Shown: positions 1-13,441 of the stretch, piece after piece
Layout of the letters: the number at the start of each line of letters is the position of its first letter
Position numbering within the stretch: the first letter of the stretch is position 1
Assembly: GCA_013399115.1 (NCBI GenBank)
Contig: VXAA01001151.1
Coordinates: 926,468-990,467, forward strand
Direction: 5' to 3'
DNA: 64,000 nucleotides
Source: Anseranas semipalmata
Lineage: Eukaryota; Chordata; Aves; Anseriformes; Anseranatidae
Notes under the pieces: model-generated
Seen by the model: the letters and a program-made list of their open reading frames with translations, nothing else
What the model was told of the DNA's origin: nothing
Database searches by the model: none
Translations under genes and position numbers: made by a program

Positions 1-3000
1 TACCTTGCCTACATCCTTAGACAATCAGGACTATAGCAATACTTAACACTAAAAATTATTACTACTTTTTAAAAAAAAAAAAAAAAAAAAGGTTTGCTTT
101 ATACCAGATGCATCCTGAGCAACAGAACTCGAACTGGGTCTCACTGGCATGTTGTCTCTGAAAGACTTAGGCAGCCTCCCCTCTTCTCCCCTATTTCATT
201 GATACACCCTGCACTAAGCAAAACAGATTATTTAAATGACAGTCACTGAGCCGGTCATGGTACAGGACAAACAATTTTTAGAAAACAGAGTATTTTAATT
301 CACTTACATTGCAAGAAAATCCATCACCAAATATTTTTCAAAAGGGAAACAAAAAAAAGATATTACTTAATGAACCCAGCATGCATACTAACAGAAACCG
401 GTTGGGCACAGGAGACATGCGGACTGCCTGCATTCCTATTTAACAGCCAGGAGTGTCTAGAAAATTGTAAAGAAAGTCTGTTTTGCTCTGCATTTTGTAC
501 TTTTTGGAGGTAGCCTGGAGAGGAAATAATGAATACAAAAAACACCTTAGAGAAAACTGAAGCCCAGCATTAAGTAGATTCTGCTGGGGCAAGCTTGCCA
601 GAATGAATGCCATACATACATATACAGTCACTTATGAAAGAGTATTCTCATGAAAGACAAATTCTCTCCCCCCAAACCATTCTCATTTTTCCAGACAATT
701 AGTACTGAAGTCAGAAAGATAAAAGGCGTATTTCATCGGAACAGAACACCTAAGCAAATCACGTGTACCATTTTAATTCAGCTCTTGGCAAGAGACATCT
801 TGCTAACATAACTAGTTTTATATTGCAATATTGATATTGCAGTGTTTACCAGATTTAACAAATTTACCATTGACCCACAATAAGGTACCAACCTACAAAG
901 CTCTTGGCTAAGTGTCTGCAGCTGCTGCCTTAACCAGCAGCTCCTCCTCATTTCTTCACTGAGAACATTGCCTTCTAGGAATAATACAGGACATTCAAAC
1001 TCCAGTTCTTCTCCACTTTTACAGCTGGGCAATTTTCCAAATAAATTGTAATGTTTGCAATGTACAATTCTTTACGAAAAGTGTTGTTTCATGTCTACAG
1101 GGCCCACAACTCAAAGATCCCAGAGAGCTTCCTGAACTTTACACATTGTACACTGAATATACTGAAGAACAGGAAGTGAGCCTACTGCAGTGAGAAAAAT
1201 CAATAAAAAGGCTGATAGTGACATACAGTACTGCCGAAACCCATTAAAAATACTGCACAAAGCCCCTTCCAAAGCACAAGCTTTATTTTTCTTCAAATTT
1301 TAGATTAAATACTATCTCAAATATTGCTAGTTCCTGGCATTTGCCTTGCGAGTTTTTAAGACATTAGAGTGCATTTGGGTCATGTTCTGAAGCTTTGATA
1401 CGAGAAATATTGTTTAAATGAAAGCTACAATTTAAGTAAAAACAATTGATGCCAGAAACATGATTTTTTTTTTTTTTTTTAAAAAAAAGCATCTAAAGTC
1501 CTTGATAGATCTGGCAGTAGCTACTACATGTAGAGCAGAAAATTAGTGTGTTTAAAACATATTTAATGTTGAAGTGGGAGTTTTATTTTATTGTTCTCCT
1601 TAGCAGCCTAATAATCTAGCTGAGGGCTTCTCTTTACAGAAGCAAGCTAAAATTTTCAGAGCGTTAAATAAGAACACAGGCTGTTGCTAAGCTCACCAGG
1701 ACCTACATGCTAGGTTTTGCTGGAATTCCTGAAACATAATAGCTAATGGAGTAACCCACACAAGTATGGAAAGGACAGTGAGTTTTCTGTTATGTAGAAA
1801 ACTCAAAGCCTGGACTCAGCATGAGCAAGGAGAGAACAACCTCATGCCAAACACCATCTTATAGGTAAAAGTAATGGTGCAATATGATCAAATGGCAAAA
1901 GAAATGAAAAATCTTGGAAAGAAAAACAAAAACAAACTTCAAATACAGCTTCCTCTAGTATTTCAAAACATCACATATTATATTTTTGAACTTCACTTTA
2001 GAAAAGCACAGCTCACCATATTAATTAGTATTAAATGGATGCTATGCTCTAACAGGAAAAATAAGTTCTTCCATAGAAAAAGCTGTTTTATTAAGCTTTC
2101 AGCAGCTATAATCTGTGTGCACATGTGTGTGTGTTTCATAAAGTTCTAACAAAGTGAACTTGTTATATGATTGTTGTAAATTTTTCCCCTACTGGAAAGC
2201 ACAAAACAGAGCACTGGGAGGAAAGAATGCGGAACAGGTTCACTCTACTATAAGCAAATAAAGCAGCAGTGATATCAACAGAGTTGTGCATTTGACTCAG
2301 AACCCAGTACGCTTTTACCTGTCTTTCCATCTGGTGAGAGGAATTACACCATTCTGCAAAGGGGGAGTCCATGGGAGAGGACAGCTGGATATTTCTATAT
2401 TTTTATTTTTTTTAAAACAAATGAACAGGGTATGTTTTTATTAAGAAAATAGTATTTCTTCAGAAGAAATATCACTAAAAAATTGTCTGAATGTTTAATA
2501 CAATTAAAATGAGAAAAACATTTTTCATTCTAGAACAACCTGGATCTATACATTTCATACTCTTAAATTTACCCTTCTTACAGCTACATAAAAAAAATAC
2601 TATGAAATATGGTATTAAAAATAAAGATTTTTTTTTCCTTCAACAGTTTTTTTTTTTTTTTTCCACCAACACTTCCTCTTTACAAAATTCTTCAAGCCCA
2701 GTTCTTACATGGTTTTCTGGTAGTTCTTTTTAATGCACCATAGCAGATGTTCTCAAAGTTTTAATGTTTTCCATTTATGTGAAATAATTCATAATGTGAT
2801 TTTATGCCTGGGAACTTAGATACACTGGAATTAGATTAACCTGCCCATCATTCAAAAGACACAGTTTCAATACCAACAGGACAGATCCAACATCCTAAGA
2901 AGTGCCACAGTGGAAAGTACTTAATGAAAGACTTTGATTTCCTTTCCCCAAAATTATGTCAATGGCTGTAATTGGGAAGCACAGTGCAATAAATGCTACA

Positions 3001-3916
3001 GTATGCCCAGTAAAGACTGAACAATTTGAAAAATTCACTAAGTTTCAAAAAAAAAAATCACTAAAATTTCACTAAGGTGAAAAATTTCCACTAAGCATTT
3101 GTAACATTAGATTTTCAGAAGCTCATAATTTGGCTATGTTTACACAGGTTTACAAGGGATGACAAAAGCTACAGATATCTCCAGGTGAAGGCTGTCTCTG
3201 AGGAAGAGCCCAGACACACTGAAACTTCTCAAAGAACGATACAACTACTCAATTAATTCTGCAATTTTTATATTTTTTCTTCCAGTAAAAGTTCTCTTAT
3301 CTAATAGGAAAATTTTAGCGTTGAAATTTTCCTTTAGCATATTCCTTACACTTCCATGGGCCTACTCCTGAAAACTTTTGTGTGTATGTAAACCTGCATA
3401 GGGACACACTGAAACTCATGGAAATTTTGAAGCCTCTGTAGACCAAGTTCCATGAGGGTGCAAAATGAACGGTTAGCAAATCAAATATTACAGACAATTA
3501 TACTTACTCTAAAGTAATAGTTTGCACTTTAAAATGTGTTTAAAGACAATATTATTTTCCTGCCATTATTAATGGTGCATTCATTATTGAAATTAAGAAA
3601 AAATAAAAATAACTATTTTTTCTTCATATCTGTTTTTATTGTTTTATAATCTGGATACATTGAAAAATCAAAGCATTCAAGGTTCTCCTGATTAGTAGAA
3701 TAGTACATGTTTTCACCAACTGAAATGACCTTAAAGGAAATAAAAATATTTATATATTGAAAAAAATGGTATCACGTCATTAAAGAGACATTGTAAAACA
3801 GAATGTAAAACTCTAAACTGCTTTAGATCACTAATTTTGATTTAAAATCAAAAAGCCACTGTGCTTTGTGGTACGCAACAGCACAATTCAGAGATTAAGA
3901 CAACTGTGAGTTGGGT

Positions 3917-3941
3917 ATTATATATACATATATATATATAA
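3917..3941. repeat. (TA)n microsatellite
   Basis: Alternating TA with one interrupting C. Confidence 0.9.
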
Positions 3942-4017
3942 GAATTAGAAAAAAAAAATAAAAAAAGAGCCTCCACAAAGATAAATAACATTAGGACTAT
4001 TTTTAAGTTGGGGGAGA

Positions 4018-4064
<47 letters not shown>
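4018..4064. repeat. (AAT)n microsatellite
   Basis: About 15 uninterrupted AAT units, likely length-polymorphic. Confidence 0.98.
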
Positions 4065-4065
<1 letters not shown>

Positions 4066-4242
4066 GCAGTCAGTGAGAGCAGTCTGTTTGCCAGTCCCAA
4101 GACAAGAAACTACTTGTTTTCTCTGCATATTCCTACAGCTCTCACTTTGAGAAAAAAACATGTGTTGGATGCTCTCCTTGATTTCCTAAAACCTCTGCCC
4201 CTAAGGCATGGTGTGTACTGCACATGATGTGCAGCTATAAAA

Positions 4243-4290
4243 GCACAAGAGGGAGGAAGGGAGAGACAAAGGGAGGGAAAGAGGGAGATA
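4243..4290. repeat. Polypurine tract
   Basis: Nearly pure G/A stretch built from GGGAG and AAAG units. It has some potential for triplex structure. Confidence 0.7.
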
Positions 4291-6884
4291 ACATAAAGCC
4301 CTGCAGCTAAGACTTTCTAATCAATAGGGCTCTTGACAGGAATATAAATCTAACTTTCACACTGAACAGCTAGAGTTTCAAATTTTCACAGAAATCCTTA
4401 TTTTAGAAATCACAGGGTTATAGGTTTGCTGCTGAGATTGCACAACAGCCTATCTAATCAGTGGTAAAAAAAAAAAAAAATTTATCCAGAGCTACGGAGA
4501 ACAGCATTCACACTTTGCTTGAATCAATTTCCAGATTATTTATGCAGAATATAATAAAGTAATAAATATGAGTAAAGCATTGAGAGGACTTAAAATCATC
4601 CTTACCTTCCAGATAACAACTGTGTATGTACTCTGACAATATAATATGGTACTTTCAGACAGGTTTTGAATGTAAGGATAATTTTCGCAGAGAAAATAGT
4701 TTTATATTTTTTAGATATAATATGAATCTGATTAAGTTCACATTTTTCACATGATGTTTACAAATTAGATAGCAGTACAGGACTAGATTCAGTGGTTCAG
4801 GAGTGACCTATTTCTTATCTCTTGATATTCTAAGGGAAATAATTCAAAAATATCATTCGACTGAAACTTTCAGATATGAATAGGTCATTTTCCCAATTAT
4901 AGAAAATTATAAGAGTAAAATGACAAATCCTAAGTGTATTGTTTGATGATACGTACTAAAACTCTAAATCTGTGGTTACTAGCTTTTCTGCGGAAATCCG
5001 GTGGCCTTAACAAGGAGTCTCTAGTACTGAAACAGTATTCTAGGTATTATCATAATATACTCATAGTGTCTATAACTGGATCTGGTCTCTTTCTACAGGT
5101 GCTGTCATAAAGTTTACAGTCTTCACTATCTTTTTTGTTTGCTTTTGGATTTTTAAGAACTGCATTAGGAAAGGACTTAAGACAAGAAATTCAATTTTTA
5201 TGCTAATATTTGTCTATGAACCCAACAGTTGTGAAGCTCACAATCTGAAATTTGATCACGGCCAAAAACAATTTGAAAATAGCTTCATTACAGAGCTTAT
5301 TTCATCCAAAAAGAAAATATTTGGAATTCCAAAAGTTTTAATACCACAGCTTGCCCTGGATAAGCATTTGGTCTATGTAGGAATCTAGGAAGAGGAATGT
5401 ATTACATGAGACAAAATTTGAGACTTTCAGTCTGAAATTGCAGTTTAAATTTACTCTGGAAAAGTCAAAATTCAAATCTCTTCTCCACATTGTGGAATTG
5501 CTTTAACTCTTGACCGGGAGAGGAAAATCCACCACCAGAACTACCTCTTCTCTTCCAATTTAGTCAATGTGGTATAAGAATCTTTTGTGACAGACAAACT
5601 CAGTACAGTACACCAATATATCTGAGCAATGCAACTGAGCGTATGAGACAAAAGTTTCCAATCAACCCAGAGAAACTGATGATGAGACAGACACAAGACA
5701 AGGATATCTACAAGAAGTGCTTTAGGCTGAATGGTAATAATGATAATTATGAGCAAAGAAACTCTTTCCTGTTTGAGTCTTCTGATGTACACAGGAGTAG
5801 ATTTTTTTTTTTCTCCATTCCTCGTAAACAGTCAAAATGGCAAAAACATTCCCGTGCTGCACACTTGGTAATCAAACCACTCATTAACATCTCGAACTGA
5901 TTGAGTGTTTGGTCACAAAAATAGAAGAAATGTAACTTATCAGTGAAGACTTGATTCAGAGTTTAAAGAAAATATCACTCTTCAGTTTTTGTCATGATAA
6001 AAATTGATCATTTCGTCCTAATCTTTGTTTCCTTTCTTGTCCTGAGTCTCCAATTAGTTAGACACAAAGTCCCAGAGGTACTACCTAAAGACAGGTCAGC
6101 ACAGCTCTTTCTTGTGAATAAACACATAGCCTCTGCATCAAGTATTTTTGTTTCTTGACTCTACTGTACTATCAAACAAGGTGTTAAGGGTAGAATACAA
6201 GACAGTTCATTAAGTGTATCAATGATGAATCTGCAAATCCAGTGAAAGTGTCTCATGCCTTGTGGCAGCTAAAACATATCTTTCTCCCTGGTGGAGAGGA
6301 ATTAGCTTTATTTATGCCTTTTTCCCCAGTTCCAACCAAAATTGCGAAGACAATTTGGGGGCCAGACACTATTTAAAATAACTGTAATCCTAAACAGTTT
6401 ATACCTTTAAAGTATATAAAAAAGAAAAAAAAAAGGTACTTATTGGATAACTCAGTGTACAGGACAGAATGAACCGAAACATCTACAAGGCTAATCAGAG
6501 TTAACATTACAGTGTTATTTTTCCTACTTAACGAGTTACTTCACTTCAGTTGTACCTTGTTCTTAGTCCTCCCATTTCTTACGCTCTATCTCAAGTTGCA
6601 AACTGCTCCTCTGAGCAAAGACAATATGCTATTCCAGTACAAAAACAAATACACTAATTGTACTTTCCATGACAAGTCTATACAATCCCCTGTTCTGTAT
6701 TTAATGAGGTGGAAAAACTTCTAAAACACTGTCCACTTTAACAACACGTTTCCAAAACTCCCAAAATGTAATTCCTGTAGAACCTGATCAAGATATATGA
6801 CAAACATACTGAATATAATTACCAGTTTTGCAGACATTTTTAACTTAGAATACACAAAGCGCACTTTAAAAAAAAAAAAAAAAA

Positions 6885-6896
6885 NNNNNNNNNNNN
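6885..6896. other. Assembly gap (12 N) inside an A homopolymer
   Basis: Twelve N flanked on both sides by long A runs (6868-6884 and 6897-6908). The true length of the homopolymer is unknown. Confidence 0.98.
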
Positions 6897-7117
6897 AAAA
6901 AAAAAAAAGGAAGACAACTACAGGTAATTCTCCAGCTACTTCCTTTTACGAGATATTTTTTTAAAATCTGTAGCATATGGAAAATGTTACTAATATTTCT
7001 GATGTTCTGATGTTATTTCTCTCTTTAAGAAAAGACTAAATAATATTGAATTTCCCTAAGAAATGTAGGAAACACCAGATTAATCACTAAAACATTGTCA
7101 GGTCAATCACAAAATCC

Positions 7118-7152
7118 AAAAACAAAAACAAAAACAAAAGGGGGGGGGGGGG
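7118..7152. repeat. A-rich (AAAAAC)n followed by a 13-G run
   Basis: Three AAAAAC-type units followed directly by G at 7140-7152. Lies less than 60 bases from the donor side of the 7211 exon. Confidence 0.9.
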
Positions 7153-7210
7153 ATTACCGTATGCTAGGCATGAATTACAATAATTTCAGGCTACATGTAA
7201 TTGTACTCAC

Positions 7211-7304
7211 AGCTGACACTGGTCTCCTTTGATTCCTTTAGTTGTGCAGAAACATTTTCCTGTTTGCATGTGACAAATATTGGCATGTCCACTGCACGTG
7301 CAAG
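7211..7304 (-). CDS. ATRNL1: ATRNL1 internal exon: start of second laminin-type EGF module
   Basis: The exon is bounded by GATTTTATAG|CTTGC and TGTCAGCT|GTGAGT; 94 nt, entering phase 1 and leaving phase 2. It reads CTCSGHANICHMQTGKCFCT and then TKGIKGDQCQL. Six of the eight cysteines of a laminin EGF module are present; the last two should be in the following exon, which in the family starts with a cysteine and continues toward the juxtamembrane region. That exon is not visible in bases 1-7210. This is the 3'-most coding exon in the window, so the transmembrane helix and cytoplasmic tail are missing here. Confidence 0.93.
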
Positions 7305-10300
7305 CTATAAAATCAAAAGGGAAAAGTAAGATTTATTCAACCATATTATACTTTATAACTAAAGGAGTTTTCATGGATATTAAGACTGTACTAAAAGTTA
7401 TTTCTTACAAGCTGTATTTAAAAAAAAAAATGTTACTACTTCAATTACAATCTTCTTTAAAGAACATTTTACTAGCACATCATTCAGTTTATTTTCCGTA
7501 AAGAACTCTGCACATGTTGATAGGTGCTGTCCACCACAGATTATTGACAATTTAAAGCACAGCAGTTTGAGAAGAGCCATTACAGTCTACCATTTCAATA
7601 AGCCTTTGTATGCAGCACAGAATGTTATTAATACATCTTTTCTATACAAGATTAATTCCTGACCAATGGCAAAAGCAATGGCAAAATTCCATTAGTTTCC
7701 AATGTCTAACTACAGAAAGTATCACTGCAAATGCTTTGAAAAATGCCTAATGTATCTGGAACTCTTACTTTTGACAAGAGCGAACAAAAAGAATGCTCTG
7801 AAACCGTTTGAACAAAGGCTGAGTTAATACTATATTAATACACATTCTATAATAATTATATATTAATGTTTTCATTACAACTAAGATAAAAGATTTAACA
7901 TGTTGGCTCCTGCTTGGGAACAGATATAATGCTAAGTAGTGACCTGTATATAATAGAAGTTTATCTTCCACTTAATAATCCTAATATTGAAATGTAGTTT
8001 TTAATTTCTATCAGAGGAATTGAGTTTTAATGTTCCTTTTCTATTGATAAGGAACAAATCACAATGAACACTTCTGTGGCAGTGTCCCATAGCACACACA
8101 CTATAATCTGTCTGCCCCAACCTAAAACAAAAAGGAAAAAAAGGTAAGCCAGACTAGAACCACAAAAGTTATAGATACCACATAAGATACCACTGACAAA
8201 ATTCTTCAGTGCCAAGAATTGCATGACTTGTTCAGCCTTCTAAACTTGTTAAACAACCAGCTGTAGCTGAAGGAGGAGCTCTTACTAAAGAGGTACTAGA
8301 GATTCAAACTGTCTAGGACTTCCCTTCTGAGAAGCGTTCTGGAGCTGCTTTTCCTCCTCAGTCATAGCTGTGGCCACCAAGGAAAACAGGAGCCAAATGA
8401 ATATAGGAAGAACTCAGAGTGCTGGGTGAAGACTTTATATTTGCAGTTACTACTATTCACAGTATGAATGCATGACACACGATCCATCCATTCAAAAAAA
8501 AAAAATTACATGAGTTTTAAAACACTTACAGCCTGCATATTAGACTTATAAAATTGTCTGAACCCATCCCAATGCTTCTCCACAAGTAAGTATACTCAGA
8601 GTATGATCTTGACCCTCCACAATAAATGTTCGTTGAAGTTTCACTCCTCTTTAATCAGTTATGTTTTCCTAAATCCATTCATGTCTTCCCCTCTACATTT
8701 ATGGAATGACTATCTAAGCACTTTCAACTGGAAAAGCCTGCTCTCAAAAGCTAATTTTAATTGTGTAAAACCTTTACTATACTATCAGTGAAAAACAAAG
8801 GAATATATTCTTAACAGCTCATTCTACTTCTGGTTATTTCCTGTTAATAGTGAAGCACCTTTACGAAACAGCGTAAAAACTACAAGGAAGCTAAAAGGCT
8901 GCATTCCAGATAATATTCCAAAAGCTGTCAATATGTTGACAAATACAGAAGCTGTTGCCAACCAATGTTAATTTATTACTCTTATAGCTACTGCTAACTT
9001 TATAGGAAGTAGATCACAAATGTGGAAGTGGAACTTCCTTTACTTGAGTAGCTTTTACTTAGTAAAATTATTTAAGCGCTAAATTATAAAATCATTTGGA
9101 TACTACGCATCTGTATCATCTTGAAAAAAGTGCTAAAATGAAGTATATATTGCAAAAGTAATAGATGTAGCCATACAAGACTTTCTGAAAGAGCAAAATG
9201 ATTTCCTTCAGCATGACTGTATACCCAGTCCACAAAAGTACTGATAAAGCAAACTTTTCAGCACCACTTATCCCCAGGGACATCTAAATCAAACCAGCAC
9301 CTATACAGCGCACTTTAGTGTACTATGTGCTCGCTCACACAGGAGTCCACAAATGCACTCCTCTCCAATCAGCCAGGTATCTCGTTCCATTTTAAACTGC
9401 ATCATGTTCTAGTCACTGCACTGTGTCCCTTCCTCTAGAGTATCCTGGATTTTTAATGGAGAATCATTAAAGATAAATAGCTGGATGGAACCTATTTCCC
9501 CATAGAGTAATGTCTAAATTTTGATCTCTGTGTATTCATAATACATACAAATAAAAGATATGTTCATAAAGGATACATTCATAGCTTAGTCTCTCTCCCC
9601 AAGAACACTAACACAGCTGCTGTACCTCACCTACACTCCCATGACACATATATGAAGCTTATATGGTGCTAAGATTGGTATGGTTGGAAAGGAAGAAGAA
9701 AGGAGGAGTTGAGAAGACTCAGAACCTTGTGTTCTGGATTCCTCATCAAGGAAAACCCTAGTTCTGATTAGCTCAGCAGCTAATTTTCTTCTATTACAAG
9801 ATGAACAGTAATTACTCGTATTGATCGAGTTCCTAGTAATTTAACTGTTCCCTGGATAATACCATGAAAAAAAGGACATCATGAGCTAATCACTTTTACA
9901 TTATTTTAAAAATCTCATCTGGACAAATTTTGTTTAACAGTGTTAAATGCATAATTTAATTTATCTCAGGCTTGGAAGTCTGTATTGAAAAGTGGATTCC
10001 TACCAATCTGTGGACCTCTGTGAGAAATAATTCAAAACACAAAATACATATAAGCCTTACCTGCTGTTACTGAAACAAATATCAATATTTTGTTATCAAA
10101 TAAAAGCAACCGCACAAGCAGCACAATATTATAGTATATTCAGTGGAAAAAAATTTAGATGTCATTATCTTTGTGCTACCCTGCAGGTGTTTTCCACTGG
10201 CCTACTTTCAAATAATACAAAAGAAATTATGAGCTTTGAATATGAACCATGCCTACTAATTAATAAACTGCAACCTAAAGCAACATTTGATTTCAAAGTA

Positions 10301-11756
10301 AAGCAATCACTAAGTCAAAAGCTACAGAATCTAAAATGATAGCACTGGTACTCAAAGATGTTGGGTCATCAAGTAAATCCTTGCCCATGATTCCATGTCT
10401 ATACTGAAAATGTCAAGGCAAGACTGTGTTCCTGTTACCGTTTTATCAGGAAAGGATGCTTGAACTTCAGCTCAACCACTCAACTCCTAACTTACACAGA
10501 TTTTTCAGTATGTATAGACTGTATAGATGCCTGTGTATTGGCTGTTTGAGACAAAAGCTTACAAAATACACATACATGCACACTATGTGGTCCCACCTCC
10601 CTCCATCCCCACACATTTGTTTTCAAGGAATGAGGCTTAAGTTCCAGCAGCAGCAGCTGTAGCTAAAGCCTGCATCAAGTAGCTTTTTTGCCCCCAGAAA
10701 GGACAGTTACTTTTAATATTGATTTAAAGAAATATTTAACAGGATTCTTCTTTGTAAGAACTCCCTAAAGCTAAAGGAAAAGGAAATAAGAGTTAAAATG
10801 AAAGCTTTACTTATTACTTTACATTTCAAATATTTCCCTCTTTTTTCATTTATATTTAATAAAAGGTTTAAGAGTTTGAGTAGAATTGCACAGTGGTAAG
10901 CAGAGATTTCTGACTGAAAATCCTAGGCTCCCACTACTTAATGTTAGATGGTGGGAGGACCACATTATTGCTTCTGATTTTCTGGGTCTGTCTGCCCTAT
11001 CAATTAACATATCAGACACTGTCAAGAAAAAATTCTGAGATGCAGTTTTTGTGCCTTAGTGTTCTACAATGTTGTTTTTCTTACACAAGCCCAACTAGGC
11101 ATAGTGTAAATTTTTGCCTTGCCACATCTCTCAAGTGACATTCAATTGATACATTCTCTATCATGATTATGCTTTAAATAATATCCAGTTCTTAACACAA
11201 ATTATTTTATTTGGGACACTGATTTAAAATTAGAGGATGAAGGACTCCTAGACAAACAGATCTGCTGGGTTAAGAGAAATTAAACAGAAATAGCAACAAC
11301 CTTTATGCTTCTAGATAGCAATCCAAAAGGAAGAAGAAAACTTCCCAAAGCCTTCTCCAGTGCAAATGCAGATCCTGGTTAATAGATCATACAACAGGAA
11401 ACTCCTAGACTACTCTTATATGAAAAGCATTTGAGTCCAAGCGAATCGTTTCAAGGATGATTACAAGCTTTTGTTTCCTAACCAAGACTAACAGAAAAGG
11501 ATTTTTCAAAGCACCAGCTGTGGTCTAAGTCTGGTCTCGCTGAAGCCAATGGAAACATGTCTACTGGGAGACAGTGAGGCACATGCTGAAGCATTTGAAA
11601 ACTCATGGTGCATCTCTAAAACATGTTTGGGAGAGTGGAAACAAATAGAAAGATAACATCACTTATTATCCCAGCAGGGAAAGGCTTTCTAAGCCTGACA
11701 TTGTTTTGTTTTGTTTTATTAAAAAATACAGGGAGGCAATTTTTGGCCCTATCCTC

Positions 11757-11796
11757 AAAAAACAAAAAACAAAAAACAAACAAACAAACAAAAAAC
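11757..11796. repeat. (AAAAAAC)n/(AAAC)n repeat
   Basis: Three AAAAAAC-like units pass into AAAC units. A TTTTG-rich run lies just upstream at 11700-11719. Confidence 0.9.
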
Positions 11797-13249
11797 CACA
11801 CAAACTGTTTGTGAAATCTCCACTATGCCTTTTGATGAGTACCACTATGTGAACAGTGGAACAAGATGTTACAGAAGAGACAGGTCCATCTACAGGGTAC
11901 ATCTGATTCAGATTCTACTGCTGTACGTACATATTCCAGCACTCACAGCAGCAGCATACTCGAACACTTTCAGGAAGTTACAATGATCCTACTTTTCTCT
12001 CAAATCTCTCCTGACAGTCATCAGTGCAGAGAATAGCTTGAAATCCTGCTTCAACTTTATAGAAAGTTTAATATACAGTAACATTCTGACAGTGTTAACT
12101 GTTGTTCACATTCCCTAATTCCTCCTAATTTTAGTCGTATTCAGTATTCAGAATCCAGAAATGAATTTCTGAGAACCAAATGGTTAAAATGGAATATACA
12201 GAATTTTCTTCTGATTAAAAATAAAATAAAATAAAAATCTATATACCAGTACACTACTGATTTTAAATAATAATAGCAAGTTAAGGCTGGGCAATATATT
12301 TTAAATAAGATGATCTAATCACACCTGTAGGATACAACAGTGATTGATGTTATATCATGTCTTCCTTCTCCTCATCAGAAAGAAGTACATCTGTCATTCT
12401 CTATTTCATTATTTACACAGTGCTAAGAGGTTTTAATTATAAGGTTAAGCCTGAGACTCAAATAAATGTCAGCTTCTGCTTGATTTCAGAATGATCTATT
12501 AGACAAGATTAGCATTAACCTTACACTTTCCAAAATAAATTACAGTCCACAAAACTCAGAAACACTTGTTACCAATGCTTATAGTCCCAAGAAAGCTTCA
12601 AAATTATAGTCACTATTGCAATATTTTGTGTGAAAAACTTTGAGGCACAGAATATGAACTTATATTTTAAGTCAAAATATATTGTACTATTCTGATGGAA
12701 ATTTTATTTATGTTGCAAATTCCTATCCAAATATATCTACATTCTTTAAATCAACTTCAAAAATTTAGATGAATTATATATGTATTTTTTTAAAAATATA
12801 TATGTATCAGCTACAGAATTCTCCTTGCAAGTAAGACTGTAAACTTTAGATGCAGTATCTCGGAGCAACTCAGTCATTCCCCCCTATCACAACTAAGAAA
12901 CACAAGTTCAGGAAAGAGAAACATGAGATAAGCACGCAAGATTGCATAAACTGTCTCTGGACTGAGTTTTAAGAATGAGTTCTCATCACCTTTATGTTCT
13001 AGGCATTGATATACCTTAGAAATTCAGTCCTCTGTAGGTGCTGGAAACGATCCCCTACACTGAGTGGCAAGATTTAACATCCCATTAAATACCACCCTTG
13101 TCAACCATTTTAGTATAGCTATTGTGTGGACTTTTGTAACAAAGCTGCCAGTCATCCCCCTGCTATTATGCTTTGGTTTGTATCACAGAGTGGCTTTGGA
13201 GTCCATTAATGCAATTTCATAGGAATGAAACAAAAACAAAGCTAACAAC

Positions 13250-13441
13250 CGGGCCACAAAGGTGATTAAGGAACTGGAGCATCTTTCGTATTAGGAGAGG
13301 CTGAGAGAGCTGGGATTCAGCCTAGAGAAGAGAAGCCTCAGAAGGAGCCTAAAGAAGGCTCTAGCTGACCCTCCTTGAGCAGAGGGTGGACTACATGATC
13401 TCCCAAGGTCCCGTCCAAACTCAGCCTTTCTGTGACTCTTT
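13250..13441 (+). mobile_element. CR1 LINE fragment with internal deletion
   Basis: GGGCCACAAAGGTGATTAAGG through GAGAGGCTGAGAGAGCTGGG and GCCTAGAGAAGAGAAG is the CR1 ORF2 end. It then jumps to a typical CR1 3' tail (GGTGGACTACATGATCTCCC and onward to TTTCTGTGACTC). Relative to the CR1 at 24.8-26.4 kb, most of the ORF-to-tail segment (a few hundred bases) is missing. It is an old, short insertion. Confidence 0.85.

Larger units (their letters stand above)
1..7210 (-). other. ATRNL1 intron (partial), simple repeats and one N gap
   Basis: This AT-rich stretch holds no exon I can support; I looked for the expected continuation of the second laminin EGF and found nothing with that reading. It contains A- and T-runs, a (TA)n patch at 3917-3941, an (AAT)n microsatellite at 4018-4064, a purine-only tract near 4243-4290, a 12-base N gap at 6885-6896 and an A-rich/poly-G block at 7118-7152. 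Open frames here are short and look random. Confidence 0.7.

Noticed and set aside
3917..4064. Possible regulatory TATA cluster
   Set aside because: The TA-rich sequence is a microsatellite next to an AAT repeat, with no nearby transcription unit on either strand apart from the ATRNL1 intron.
1..7210. Next ATRNL1 coding exon expected after 7211
   Set aside because: I looked on the minus strand for a frame that would complete the second laminin EGF and continue toward the juxtamembrane region, and found none. The exon must lie to the left of the window.
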